From contig QGUZ01000254.1 in NCBI GenBank assembly GCA_003242605.1, positions 1 through 7,258 of the forward strand: DNA of 7,258 nucleotides, given 5' to 3'. This document shows positions 1-6,604 of this stretch, one piece after another (position 1 is the first letter of the stretch; each line of letters begins with the position of its first letter). Source of the stretch: Actinomycetota bacterium (GTDB lineage Bacteria; Actinomycetota; Actinomycetes; Streptosporangiales; Streptosporangiaceae). The notes beneath the pieces are model-generated. The model saw only the letters and a list, made by a program, of their open reading frames with translations, ran no database searches and was not told where the DNA came from. The translations under genes were made by a program, and so were the position numbers.

Positions 1-26
1 CCCACCCCCCGCGGATCGGCGGCGAG

Positions 27-47
27 CCCTCCCCCGGCGGGGGCGGG
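27..47 (+). terminator. GC-rich hairpin, possible terminator of an upstream gene
   Basis: Bases 27-35 pair with 39-47 (CCC-T-CCCCC against GGGGG-C-GGG), giving eight G-C pairs with one T/C mismatch and a 3-base loop. There is no clear T-tract; the following bases are ACCCCGGTTT. Actinobacterial terminators often lack U-tracts, but a C-rich/G-rich pair in DNA of this composition can also be chance. If the frame that stops at 57-59 is a real gene tail, this hairpin would lie inside it. Confidence 0.3.
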
Positions 48-265
48 ACCCCGGTTTAGCGGGCGGGCCCGGGCTCTGGCATGCTGACCCGGCCGGTCCG
101 GTCCGTCCGCCTTCCCCCCGGAGCAGGTCCGTGCCACGCCGCCTCGTGCGCACGGACGCTCCGGCGCGATCGGACCGGCGCTTCACCGTGCCCGGAACGC
201 CGCCCGCGGCACGGCAGGCCCGCCGTACCCCGGAGTGTGCGGCGCGAGCACTCCCCGGCTCCTGA

Positions 266-271
266 CAGACT
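266..271 (+). promoter_or_regulatory. Putative -10 element for leaderless miaA
   Basis: CAGACT fits the loose actinobacterial -10 pattern NANNNT and lies 6 bases before the miaA ATG. That would place the transcription start at or next to the start codon. No Shine-Dalgarno is visible upstream of the ATG and no good -35 can be seen. The same hexamer recurs 8 bases before the start of the repeat-protein gene at 2378. The call rests on spacing and on agreement with the two following genes. Confidence 0.4.
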
Positions 272-277
272 CGTCTC

Positions 278-1399
278 ATGTCCGAACCGCCGATGGCGCG
301 CGTCCCCGTGCTGGCCGTGGTCGGCCCGACCGCGGCGGGCAAGTCCGACCTCGGCGTCGAGCTGGCGCTCCGGCTCGGCGGCGAGGTGGTCAACGCCGAC
401 TCGATGCAGCTGTACGCCGGCATGGACATCGGCACGGCGAAGCTCACCGTGGCCGAGCGGCGCGGCGTGCCCCACCACCTGCTCGACATCTGGCCGGTCA
501 CCAAGACCGCGAGCGTCGCCGAGTACCAGCGCGCCGCCCGGCGGATCATCGACGACCTGCGGGCCGCGGGCAAGGTGCCGATCCTGGTCGGCGGCTCCGG
601 CCTGTACGTCCGGGCGGTGCTCGACGACCTCGACTTCCCCGGCACCGACCCGGCCGTCCGGGCGCGCCTCGAGGCCGAGCTGGAGCGGGTCGGCCCGGCC
701 GCGCTCCACCGCCGCCTCGCCGAGCTCGACCCGGACGCGGCCGCGGCGATCCTGCCGAGCAACGGCCGCCGCATCGTGCGGGCGCTGGAGGTGATCGAGC
801 TGTCCGGCCGGCCGTTCACCGCCCGCATGCCGTCCTACGAGTCGGTCTACCCGAGCGTGCAGATCGGCCTGGAGGTGCCCCGGCCGGAGCTGGACGAGCG
901 CATCGCGCGCCGGGTGGAGCGCATGTGGCGGGCAGGGTTCGTCGACGAGGTGCGCCGCCTCGCCGCCGCCGGGCTCGCCGACGGCAGGACCGCGGGCCGC
1001 GCCCTCGGCTACGCGCAGGTGCTGCGCATGCTCGCCGGGGAGTGGACCGAGGAGCAGGCGAAGGCGGAGACGATCCGGGCGACCCGCAGGTTCGCCCGCC
1101 GCCAGGAGTCGTGGTTCCGCCGCGACCCCCGGGTGCACTGGCTGCCCTACGACGCCCCCGACCTGGTGGACCGCGCCCTCGCGCTCGTCGCCGAGCAGCA
1201 CGCCGCGCTCGGCGGCGCCGGGCGCGGGCGGCGTGGCCGCCGGCGCCGCGGCCGGCGAGCCGCCCGCGGGCCGGTACGGCGGGCGGCGGGCGCGCCGTGC
1301 GGCGTGGGCGGGCCTCGGCGGGCCGTACGATTCGTGACATGCATTCGCCGGAGACGCTGCGGTTCGTCAAGGGCCACGGCACGCAGAACGATTTCGTGA
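278..1399 (+). CDS. miaA: tRNA dimethylallyltransferase MiaA, with long Arg-rich C-terminal tail
   Basis: Transfers a dimethylallyl group from DMAPP to N6 of A37 in tRNAs that read UNN codons; cytosolic. The core is complete: P-loop GPTAAGKS (residues 16-23), the D-S-x-Q motif (41-44) followed by DIGTAK, HHLLDI (66-71), GGSGLY (105-110), RRIVRALEVIE (164-174), LGYAQVLRML (243-252), and the basic RRFARRQESWF segment (270-280), whose RRQ-WF pattern is typical near the family's end. Recognisable MiaA ends near residue 310, matching the usual ~300-residue length. The remaining ~60 residues are Arg/Gly/Ala-rich and low-complexity, and run 61 bases into dapF in another frame. The tail may be real, a lost stop codon, or a sequencing frameshift. 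ATG 278 is taken because a -10-like hexamer sits just upstream; ATG 293 (MARVPV) is an alternative. Identity is certain; the exact C-terminus is not. Confidence 0.95.
   Translation: MSEPPMARVPVLAVVGPTAAGKSDLGVELALRLGGEVVNADSMQLYAGMDIGTAKLTVAERRGVPHHLLDIWPVTKTASVAEYQRAARRIIDDLRAAGKVPILVGGSGLYVRAVLDDLDFPGTDPAVRARLEAELERVGPAALHRRLAELDPDAAAAILPSNGRRIVRALEVIELSGRPFTARMPSYESVYPSVQIGLEVPRPELDERIARRVERMWRAGFVDEVRRLAAAGLADGRTAGRALGYAQVLRMLAGEWTEEQAKAETIRATRRFARRQESWFRRDPRVHWLPYDAPDLVDRALALVAEQHAALGGAGRGRRGRRRRGRRAARGPVRRAAGAPCGVGGPRRAVRFVTCIRRRRCGSSRATARRTIS
1326..1331 (+). promoter_or_regulatory. Putative -10 element for leaderless dapF
   Basis: TACGAT is a good TANNNT -10 hexamer ending 7 bases before the dapF ATG, so transcription would begin at about the A of the start codon. 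There is no Shine-Dalgarno before dapF, and no TTGAC-like -35 is obvious upstream. This is the strongest -10 match of the three leaderless candidates in the window. It lies inside the 3' extension of the miaA reading frame. Confidence 0.5.
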
Positions 1400-2178
1400 T
1401 CCTTCCCGACCCCGACGGGCGGCTCGAGTTGTCGCCGGAGCTGGTGGCGGCGATCTGCGACCGGCGCGCGGGCGTCGGCGCGGACGGGGTGCTGCGCGTG
1501 GTGGCCGCCAAGGTCTGGCCCCGGGGCCCCGACCCGGCCGGGGCGGCGGAGTGGTTCATGGACTACCGCAACGCCGACGGCAGCGTCGCCGAGATGTGCG
1601 GCAACGGGGTGCGGGTGTTCGCCCGCTACCTGGTCGAGGCGGGGCTCGCCGCCCCGGGCGAGCTCGGCGTCGCCACCCGGGCGGGCGTCCGCCGGGTACG
1701 GCTCGGCCCGAGCGGTGACGTCACCGTCGACATGGGCCTGCCCCGCGTCTTCGGCACCAGCCGGGCCGTGCTGGCCGGGCGCGAGTACCCGGGCGTGTGC
1801 GTGGACGTGGGCAACCCCCACCTCGCCTGCCTGACCGACGAACCGGTGGCCGGCATCGACCTCACCCGGCCGCCGTCCTTCGACCCGGCCGTCTTCCCGC
1901 AGGGCGTCAACGTGGAGCTGCTCAACCGGGCGGGCGAGCGCCGGGTCGCGATGCGCGTGTACGAGCGCGGCTCGGGCGAGACCCGTTCCTGCGGCACCGG
2001 CACGGTCGCGGCCGCGGTCGCCGCGGCCCGGGCCGCGGGCGAGACCACCGGCGAGTGGGCCGTCGAGGTGCCCGGCGGCGAGGTGCGGGTGACGCTGGCG
2101 GAGCACACCGCCTTCCTCACCGGCCCGGCCGTGCTGGTCGCCGAGGGGGAGCTCCGCACGGCCGCCCTCGGCGTCTGA
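1339..2178 (+). CDS. dapF: Diaminopimelate epimerase DapF
   Basis: Converts LL-diaminopimelate to meso-diaminopimelate, the penultimate step of lysine synthesis and the source of the peptidoglycan cross-link residue; cytosolic, cofactor-free. The product is 279 residues, a normal family length. Both catalytic cysteines are present: Cys87 in MCGNG (86-90) and Cys218 in GSGETRSCGTGT (211-222). Other family landmarks are the N-terminal KGHGTQNDF (11-19, substrate-binding Asn17), GNPH (158-161), QGVNVE (188-193) and the E-RGSGET loop. The start at ATG 1339 is fixed by conservation of the opening LRFVKGHGTQNDF segment, although it lies within the extended miaA frame. There is no Shine-Dalgarno; a TACGAT -10 lies 7 bases upstream. 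miaA-dapF adjacency is common in actinobacteria. hflX, often found just after dapF in that group, is not the next gene here. Confidence 0.97.
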   Translation: MHSPETLRFVKGHGTQNDFVILPDPDGRLELSPELVAAICDRRAGVGADGVLRVVAAKVWPRGPDPAGAAEWFMDYRNADGSVAEMCGNGVRVFARYLVEAGLAAPGELGVATRAGVRRVRLGPSGDVTVDMGLPRVFGTSRAVLAGREYPGVCVDVGNPHLACLTDEPVAGIDLTRPPSFDPAVFPQGVNVELLNRAGERRVAMRVYERGSGETRSCGTGTVAAAVAAARAAGETTGEWAVEVPGGEVRVTLAEHTAFLTGPAVLVAEGELRTAALGV

Positions 2179-2231
2179 CGTCCCGCTCCGCGGCCGGTGG
2201 CCGTGCCCGCGGACCCGGAGTGCGGCCGGAT

Positions 2232-2252
2232 GGCCCGCGCGGGCCGCCGCGC
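2232..2252 (+). terminator. Palindrome/hairpin downstream of dapF
   Basis: A perfect 14-base palindrome GGCCCGCGCGGGCC (2232-2245) overlaps an alternative 6-bp stem with a GCCG loop (2237-2242 with 2247-2252). It lies about 55 bases after the dapF stop. Either could act as a U-tract-less terminator for the miaA-dapF transcript, but such GC palindromes arise easily at this base composition. Confidence 0.3.
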
Positions 2253-2340
2253 CGTACGCCCGCCCGGGAGCGGCGGCGCGTCGGCCGGTGCCGCGGCGCG
2301 GGCCGGCATGACGCACGCGGTCCGCTGAGGGGAGAATCGT

Positions 2341-2369
2341 TTGGGGCATCCCCGGTGAGCTGGCAGACT
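2341..2369 (+). promoter_or_regulatory. Putative promoter of the helical-repeat gene (leaderless)
   Basis: TTGGGG (2341-2346), a 17-base spacer, then CAGACT (2364-2369) match a vegetative-sigma layout, with the -10 ending 8 bases before ATG 2378. A leaderless transcript is therefore expected. No usable Shine-Dalgarno is present; the nearest purine-rich GGTGAG is about 21 bases from the ATG. A perfect inverted repeat TGGCAG-N6-CTGCCA (2361-2378) covers the -10 and the A of the start codon. It could be an operator or, in RNA, a small hairpin, but it may be fortuitous. Confidence 0.5.
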
Positions 2370-2377
2370 GGCCTGCC

Positions 2378-4660
2378 ATGGACGTGGACATCTGGGCGTG
2401 GGTCGGCGACACCCAGCGGCAGTTGTACGAGGCGGGGAACGCCGGGCTGGCCCTCGCACTGGGGGACCTTCCGGCCCAGGCGCTGGAAGGACGATACGCG
2501 CAGCTCGACGTGATGGCGCCCGCGGTGGCGCAGCAGGCGGGCGTCGCGGAGCAGCCGTGGCTCGAGTTCTTCGCCCGGTACTGGCATCTCATCGGCCGGA
2601 TCGGTGACCGTGCGCAGGGCGAGGTCGCGCTCGGGGACGCCAGGGAGCTGGTGGAGTTCTCCCGGCGGGAGGACGTTCGCGACTGCCCCGCGGCCCCGGC
2701 GGCCATCGAGGCGCTGGCGATCGCGCTCGCGAACACCGACGGCCCCAGGTACGCGGCCGAGCGGCTCGCCGTGCTCGGCACCGCGCTCGACGGCATGGGG
2801 CCGGACTCGCCGGCCTACACCGGCCTGACCACGCAGTACATCCTGGCGCTGCTCGACGCCGGGACCCCGCAGGAGGCGGTCGCCTACTCCCGGTCGGTGA
2901 CCGAGCGGCTGCGTGCGGCCGAGAAGGCGGCGAGCTGGGAGCTCGCGGCCGCGGGCGTGCGGGCGCTGCTCGAGGTGGGCGAGGCGGAGGACGCGCTCGC
3001 CCTGCTCGACACGGCGACCGCGTTCAAGCCGGACGACCCGGTGGCGAAGGAGCGCCGCGAGCGGCTGCTGCGCGCCCGGGTGCTCACCGCGCTCGACCGG
3101 CTCGACGAGGCGGTCGAGGCGCTGCCGGACCTCGACGTGATCGACGGGCACCCGCGGGACTGGGTCGAGTGGGCCCAGGTGGTGGACCGGCTCGGCTTCC
3201 ACGGCAAGATCACCAACACCTGGCAGCTCGGCCGGGTGCTGCGCCAGTGGGCGGACTACTTCGCGACGATGGGCGGCCACCGCGCCCACGTGGAGGTGCT
3301 GGTGGCGGCGGCCGCGCTCGCGCTCGGCCGGCAGGGCGTGTGGCAGGCCCGCCTCCTTGTGCAGGAGGCCGCCGAGGGCCTGGGCCGCCTGGAGAAGGCG
3401 GACGTCCTCGCCGAGGAGGTGGAGCGGCTGCGGGAGCGGGCCGAGCAGACCAGCCCGCCGAAGGCGCCCGCGCCGAAGAACGATCTGGTGGGGGCCTTCG
3501 ACGCGGCGGACGGCATCACCGCCGACCCGGAGCGCTGGGTGGAGTGGCTGTGGCCGCTCTCCGGCGAGGACCTCGCGGCGACCCGCCGCCACACCACCAC
3601 GCTCGGCTTCCTCGGCTACCCCGCGGTGGGCGCGGACATCTACTGGCGGATGATCGTCGAGAACGGCGACCCGGCGGCCGCGGACGCCGAGGACATCGGC
3701 TACCTCACCAGCCTGCTGCTCGACGCCGGGCAGGACGACAAGGTGGAGGCGCTCGCCGAGCGGCTCCCGGAGGGCCCGGCCCACCTCGCCCGGGCGCGGC
3801 TGCACCGGCGGCGCGAGCGCTGGGAGGAGACCGCGCGCGAGGCCGAGGCCGCGGTGCGGGCCGGCATCGGCATGGACGCCCGCCGGCTGTGGGCGGGCGC
3901 GCTGCAGCAGCTCGGCGAGAACGCCAAGGCCGCGGGGCTCATCAAGGACGTGCTCGACTCGCCCGAGGTCGAGGAAGAGGACGTCTGGCGCATGATCGTC
4001 ATGGCGACGATCGCCGAGGACTGGCCCACGGTGCGGACCGGGGCCGCCAAGCTCGGCATCCCGCTGCAGAGCACCGAGGGCCCGATCGAGGAGGAGTGGC
4101 ACCTCATCCGGGCCGTGCTGCCCGCCCCCGACGGCAGCCGCCGCGAGGTGCTCGCGCTGCGCACCGGCCCGGCGACCGCGCGCCTGCTCGTCGCGCAGCC
4201 GCGGGGCGTCGACTACAACGTCAACGACATCGTGGTCATCGACCCGACCCCGCTGGAGCCGGTGCCGGAGGACGAGCAGGAGCGGGAGCGGTTCATCATC
4301 CCGTTCGCCGCGGTCGCGATGCTGCGTTCGGCCGGGTACACGAGCTGGTTCTTCGACGGCGCGGCCCCGAGCGAGGAGGAGTGGGCCGAGTTCAACCAGG
4401 TGCTCGACGAGCGCGGCTGGGCGATCTGGGTGTACAGCGACGACGACTACACCGTCACCCACCCCGGCACGGGGGAGCGCATCCCCGGCGTGTACGGCTG
4501 GGTCGCGGTGCCGCCGAACGTCACCCCGCGGGAGGTCGACGCGCTGCTCGACGACGCGACCGAGCGGTGGACGCATCCGCTCGCCTGGCTCGACCTCGCC
4601 CGCGAGGTCGGCATCGAGGTCGAACGGCACGAGCGTATTGTCAAGGAGTACGGTCTTTAA
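2378..4660 (+). CDS. Large TPR-like helical-repeat protein of unknown function
   Basis: I do not recognise this 760-residue protein. No signal peptide or membrane segment is visible, so it should be cytosolic. Residues 1-355 are Ala/Leu/Glu-rich amphipathic helices with TPR-like spacing, for example YILALLDAGTPQEAVAYSRS (154-173) and ALLEVGEAEDALALLDTATAFKPDD (196-220). A Pro/Ala/Lys linker (359-367) separates a second helical block (~370-550). Both halves contain a WVEW segment (262-265 and 387-390), which hints at an internal duplication. The C-terminus (~570-735) looks like a mixed alpha/beta domain: it opens EEEWHLIRAVL, continues through DYNVNDIVVIDP and FIIPFAAVAML, and is rich in Trp, Tyr and acidic residues (WAIWVYSDDDY, 681-691). 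No catalytic motif is evident. TPR scaffolds usually bind proteins or RNA; that role is inference. Start ATG 2378 fits a promoter just upstream. The gene ends in tandem stops TAATAG, with AT-richer final codons. Confidence 0.9.
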   Translation: MDVDIWAWVGDTQRQLYEAGNAGLALALGDLPAQALEGRYAQLDVMAPAVAQQAGVAEQPWLEFFARYWHLIGRIGDRAQGEVALGDARELVEFSRREDVRDCPAAPAAIEALAIALANTDGPRYAAERLAVLGTALDGMGPDSPAYTGLTTQYILALLDAGTPQEAVAYSRSVTERLRAAEKAASWELAAAGVRALLEVGEAEDALALLDTATAFKPDDPVAKERRERLLRARVLTALDRLDEAVEALPDLDVIDGHPRDWVEWAQVVDRLGFHGKITNTWQLGRVLRQWADYFATMGGHRAHVEVLVAAAALALGRQGVWQARLLVQEAAEGLGRLEKADVLAEEVERLRERAEQTSPPKAPAPKNDLVGAFDAADGITADPERWVEWLWPLSGEDLAATRRHTTTLGFLGYPAVGADIYWRMIVENGDPAAADAEDIGYLTSLLLDAGQDDKVEALAERLPEGPAHLARARLHRRRERWEETAREAEAAVRAGIGMDARRLWAGALQQLGENAKAAGLIKDVLDSPEVEEEDVWRMIVMATIAEDWPTVRTGAAKLGIPLQSTEGPIEEEWHLIRAVLPAPDGSRREVLALRTGPATARLLVAQPRGVDYNVNDIVVIDPTPLEPVPEDEQERERFIIPFAAVAMLRSAGYTSWFFDGAAPSEEEWAEFNQVLDERGWAIWVYSDDDYTVTHPGTGERIPGVYGWVAVPPNVTPREVDALLDDATERWTHPLAWLDLAREVGIEVERHERIVKEYGL

Positions 4661-4667
4661 TAGTTTT

Positions 4668-4750
4668 CGTGCATCCGAAATTATCTCTGCCCGCTTTACC
4701 GGCGCGGTGTCCCCGGCGGCCCGTACCTGAAAAATTCCGTTCATCCGGAA
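4668..4750 (+). repeat. Imperfect 13-base direct repeat in AT-rich spacer
   Basis: CGTGCATCCGAAA (4668-4680) and CGTTCATCCGGAA (4738-4750) match at 11 of 13 positions and start 70 bases apart. The second copy overlaps a perfect inverted repeat. The copies may be paired protein-binding sites or coincidence. Confidence 0.35.
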
Positions 4751-4751
4751 T
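4734..4751 (+). repeat. Perfect inverted repeat ATTCCG-N6-CGGAAT
   Basis: Bases 4734-4739 and 4746-4751 are exact inverse complements around a 6-base loop, preceded by an A-run. The low GC content makes it stand out from the GC palindromes elsewhere. It could be an operator for the downstream cupin gene, or a weak stem on the repeat-protein transcript. Confidence 0.4.
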
Positions 4752-4784
4752 AAACCCTCGTGTCAGGTTCGGGGCGCCGGGCCC

Positions 4785-4813
4785 TGGGTCACCGGGGCGG
4801 TCGCCGGTAGGCT
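4785..4813 (+). promoter_or_regulatory. Candidate promoter for the cupin gene
   Basis: TAGGCT (4808-4813) fits the TANNNT -10 pattern. TGGGTC (4785-4790) is a weak -35 at a 17-base spacing. Transcription would start near 4820, giving a ~65-base leader with a Shine-Dalgarno. The -10 lies within a hairpin-forming sequence, so the two calls compete. Confidence 0.3.
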
Positions 4814-4824
4814 TCTGCCTGCCG
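4805..4824 (+). terminator. Hairpin with TTCT loop, possible terminator
   Basis: CGGTAGGC (4805-4812) pairs with GCCTGCCG (4817-4824) over eight pairs, including one G-U, around a TTCT tetraloop. It is about 150 bases after the repeat-protein stop and has no T-tract. A second stem, CCGAT/ATCGG (4822-4826 with 4832-4836), overlaps it and cannot form at the same time. Confidence 0.35.
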
Positions 4825-4874
4825 ATCGCCCATCGGGTAACAACGGCCGCGCAACGACGCGTGGCGAGGAGATT

Positions 4875-4879
4875 GGAGG
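4875..4879 (+). promoter_or_regulatory. Ribosome-binding site fixing the cupin GTG start
   Basis: GGAGG followed by 5 bases and GTG at 4885 is a strong Shine-Dalgarno at good spacing. It selects GTG 4885 over the in-frame GTG 4861, which has no such site and would put the Shine-Dalgarno inside the coding region. Confidence 0.75.
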
Positions 4880-4884
4880 GGCAC

Positions 4885-5250
4885 GTGCTGGAGATCGACC
4901 GGCTCGGCGCCGTGGTGCGCGACGAGCGGCCGTGGGGCTCGTTCGAGCGCTTCACCCTCAACGAGCCCTCGACGGTGAAAATCATCACGGTGCTGCCGGG
5001 CCAGAAGCTCAGCCTGCAGCGGCACGAGCACCGCGACGAACTGTGGGTCGCGCTCGATCCCGGCCTCGTGTTCGAGATCGACGGCGAGGTGACCAGGCCC
5101 GACGTGGGAGATCGGGTACTGATCCGCGCGCGCCGGCTGCACCGGCTGAGCTGTGAAGGGGAGGCCCCGGCGCGGATTCTGGAGATCGCCTTCGGGCACT
5201 TCGACGAGGAGGACATCGAGCGCCTGGAGGACGCCTACGGGCGCGCCTGA
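4885..5250 (+). CDS. Stand-alone type II phosphomannose-isomerase-like cupin
   Basis: The product is a 121-residue single cupin resembling the C-terminal isomerase domain of the bifunctional ManC/AlgA enzymes, without the mannose-1-phosphate guanylyltransferase part. Matching landmarks are RPWGSFE (15-21), the metal site LSLQRHEHRDELW (42-54; likely ligands His47, His49, Glu52), the second-motif His86 in RRLHRL, and the closing DIERLEDAYGR (110-120). Family knowledge suggests mannose-6-P/fructose-6-P interconversion, feeding GDP-mannose and glycan synthesis. With only the cupin present it might instead act on another sugar phosphate. It is cytosolic. It stands alone: 224 bases from the gene before and 256 from the transporter. 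A 9-bp stem brackets its stop codon. The fold and family are clear; the exact substrate is not. Confidence 0.85.
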   Translation: MLEIDRLGAVVRDERPWGSFERFTLNEPSTVKIITVLPGQKLSLQRHEHRDELWVALDPGLVFEIDGEVTRPDVGDRVLIRARRLHRLSCEGEAPARILEIAFGHFDEEDIERLEDAYGRA

Positions 5251-5274
5251 AACGCACACCGGCGCGGCGCGCCC
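5239..5274 (+). terminator. Stem-loop spanning the cupin stop codon, likely terminator
   Basis: GGGCGCGCC (5239-5247) pairs perfectly with GGCGCGCCC (5266-5274), a 9-bp all-G/C stem around an 18-base loop that contains the TGA stop (5248-5250). The sequence just after is AT-richer (ATTCATATCC) but has no true T-tract. The position fits a terminator isolating the cupin gene from the transporter operon. Confidence 0.45.
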
Positions 5275-5338
5275 ATTCATATCCGGCATATCTCCAGTTG
5301 GTCACAATCGGGGGTTGCTCTTTCTGGTTTAGCCCGTA

Positions 5339-5368
5339 TTGACGTGTCGGCGTTTTAGCTTCGATCCT
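5339..5368 (+). promoter_or_regulatory. Putative promoter of the betaine-type transporter operon
   Basis: TTGACG (5339-5344) is a near-consensus -35. An 18-base spacer leads to GATCCT (5363-5368), which fits NANNNT. Transcription would start about 5375, leaving a ~130-base leader before the ATPase ATG. The surrounding 5279-5365 stretch is AT-richer than the genome norm, as expected for a promoter region. The -10 is only moderate. Confidence 0.4.
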
Positions 5369-5374
5369 GATGCA

Positions 5375-5506
5375 GGACACTGTGGTGCTCGCTGGGGATG
5401 GCGAAACACCGGCTGGGTCTGAAAGCGCGTCGACGGCGGACCGGGCGCCGGATCGGGCTGCGGCACCTCGCGGGCGCCAGAATCCCGACCCCCGATTAGG
5501 AGCACC

Positions 5507-5507
<1 letters not shown>
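5375..5507 (+). promoter_or_regulatory. Structured leader that could sequester the transporter RBS
   Basis: TGGTGCTC (5383-5390) is the exact complement of GAGCACCA (5500-5507), which contains the end of the Shine-Dalgarno and the A of the start codon; two further G-U pairs could extend it. A competing local hairpin uses the same 5' element: GGTG/CACC (5384-5387 with 5407-5410) stacked on TCGC/GCGA (5389-5392 with 5401-5404). The folds are mutually exclusive, as in a translational on/off switch. I see no conserved core of the ydaO/c-di-AMP or other riboswitch classes I know. The pairing is seen in the sequence; its function is inference. Confidence 0.35.
5498..5502 (+). promoter_or_regulatory. 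Ribosome-binding site of the transporter ATPase gene
   Basis: AGGAG lies 4 bases before ATG 5507, slightly close but strong, and fixes this start. The last three bases are part of the element complementary to 5383-5390. Confidence 0.75.

Positions 5508-6600
<1,093 letters not shown>

Positions 6601-6604
<4 letters not shown>

Larger units (their letters stand above)
1..277. other. Upstream non-coding region, possible tail of a preceding gene
   Basis: No gene can be supported here. One forward frame is open from the window edge and stops at TAG 57-59, with a Pro/Gly-rich tail ending GGGGTPV. Another forward frame is also open from the edge, to TGA 85-87, so neither can be preferred and either could be the end of an upstream gene. 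From about 60 to 260 the sequence is featureless GC-rich DNA. The last 15 bases carry the putative miaA -10 element. In many actinobacteria the gene upstream of miaA is miaB or a small hypothetical gene, but nothing here identifies it. Confidence 0.5.
4661..4884. other. AT-richer spacer between the repeat-protein and cupin genes
   Basis: The first ~100 bases are conspicuously AT-richer than the rest of the window (runs such as TAATAGTTTTCG, GAAATTATCT and GAAAAATTCC), after which GC-rich sequence resumes. The spacer holds an imperfect direct repeat, two local hairpins and a candidate promoter, listed separately. No open frame with coding character was seen. The AT-rich stretch could be a promoter/terminator zone or the scar of an insertion; I see no transposase fragment. 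Confidence 0.6.

Noticed and set aside
235..1338. Long in-frame extension upstream of the dapF start
   Set aside because: It covers miaA in another frame and is Arg/Pro-rich shadow sequence; DapF homology begins right at ATG 1339.
2179..2340. Several GC palindromes between dapF and the repeat-protein gene
   Set aside because: Short GC inverted repeats are frequent by chance at this composition; only the 14-base palindrome was kept, at low confidence.
1147..2796. 549-codon minus-strand frame across dapF and flanks
   Set aside because: Shadow of dapF, whose catalytic motifs are all on the + strand.
2117..4744. 875-codon open frame on the minus strand across the repeat-protein gene
   Set aside because: Low-complexity Arg/Gly/Pro/His composition typical of the antisense of a GC-rich gene; it has no recognisable domain, while the + strand frame has normal protein composition and a promoter.
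3169..4884. Open frame running into the cupin gene from inside the repeat-protein gene
   Set aside because: The 5' portion is Gly/Ala/Arg-rich shadow; the Shine-Dalgarno at 4875-4879 and cupin homology start the gene at GTG 4885.
5251..5506. ydaO-type (c-di-AMP) riboswitch before the betaine transporter
   Set aside because: Considered because this class controls osmotic genes, but the conserved core segments (such as the GACAGCUAAC-like stretch) are not visible.
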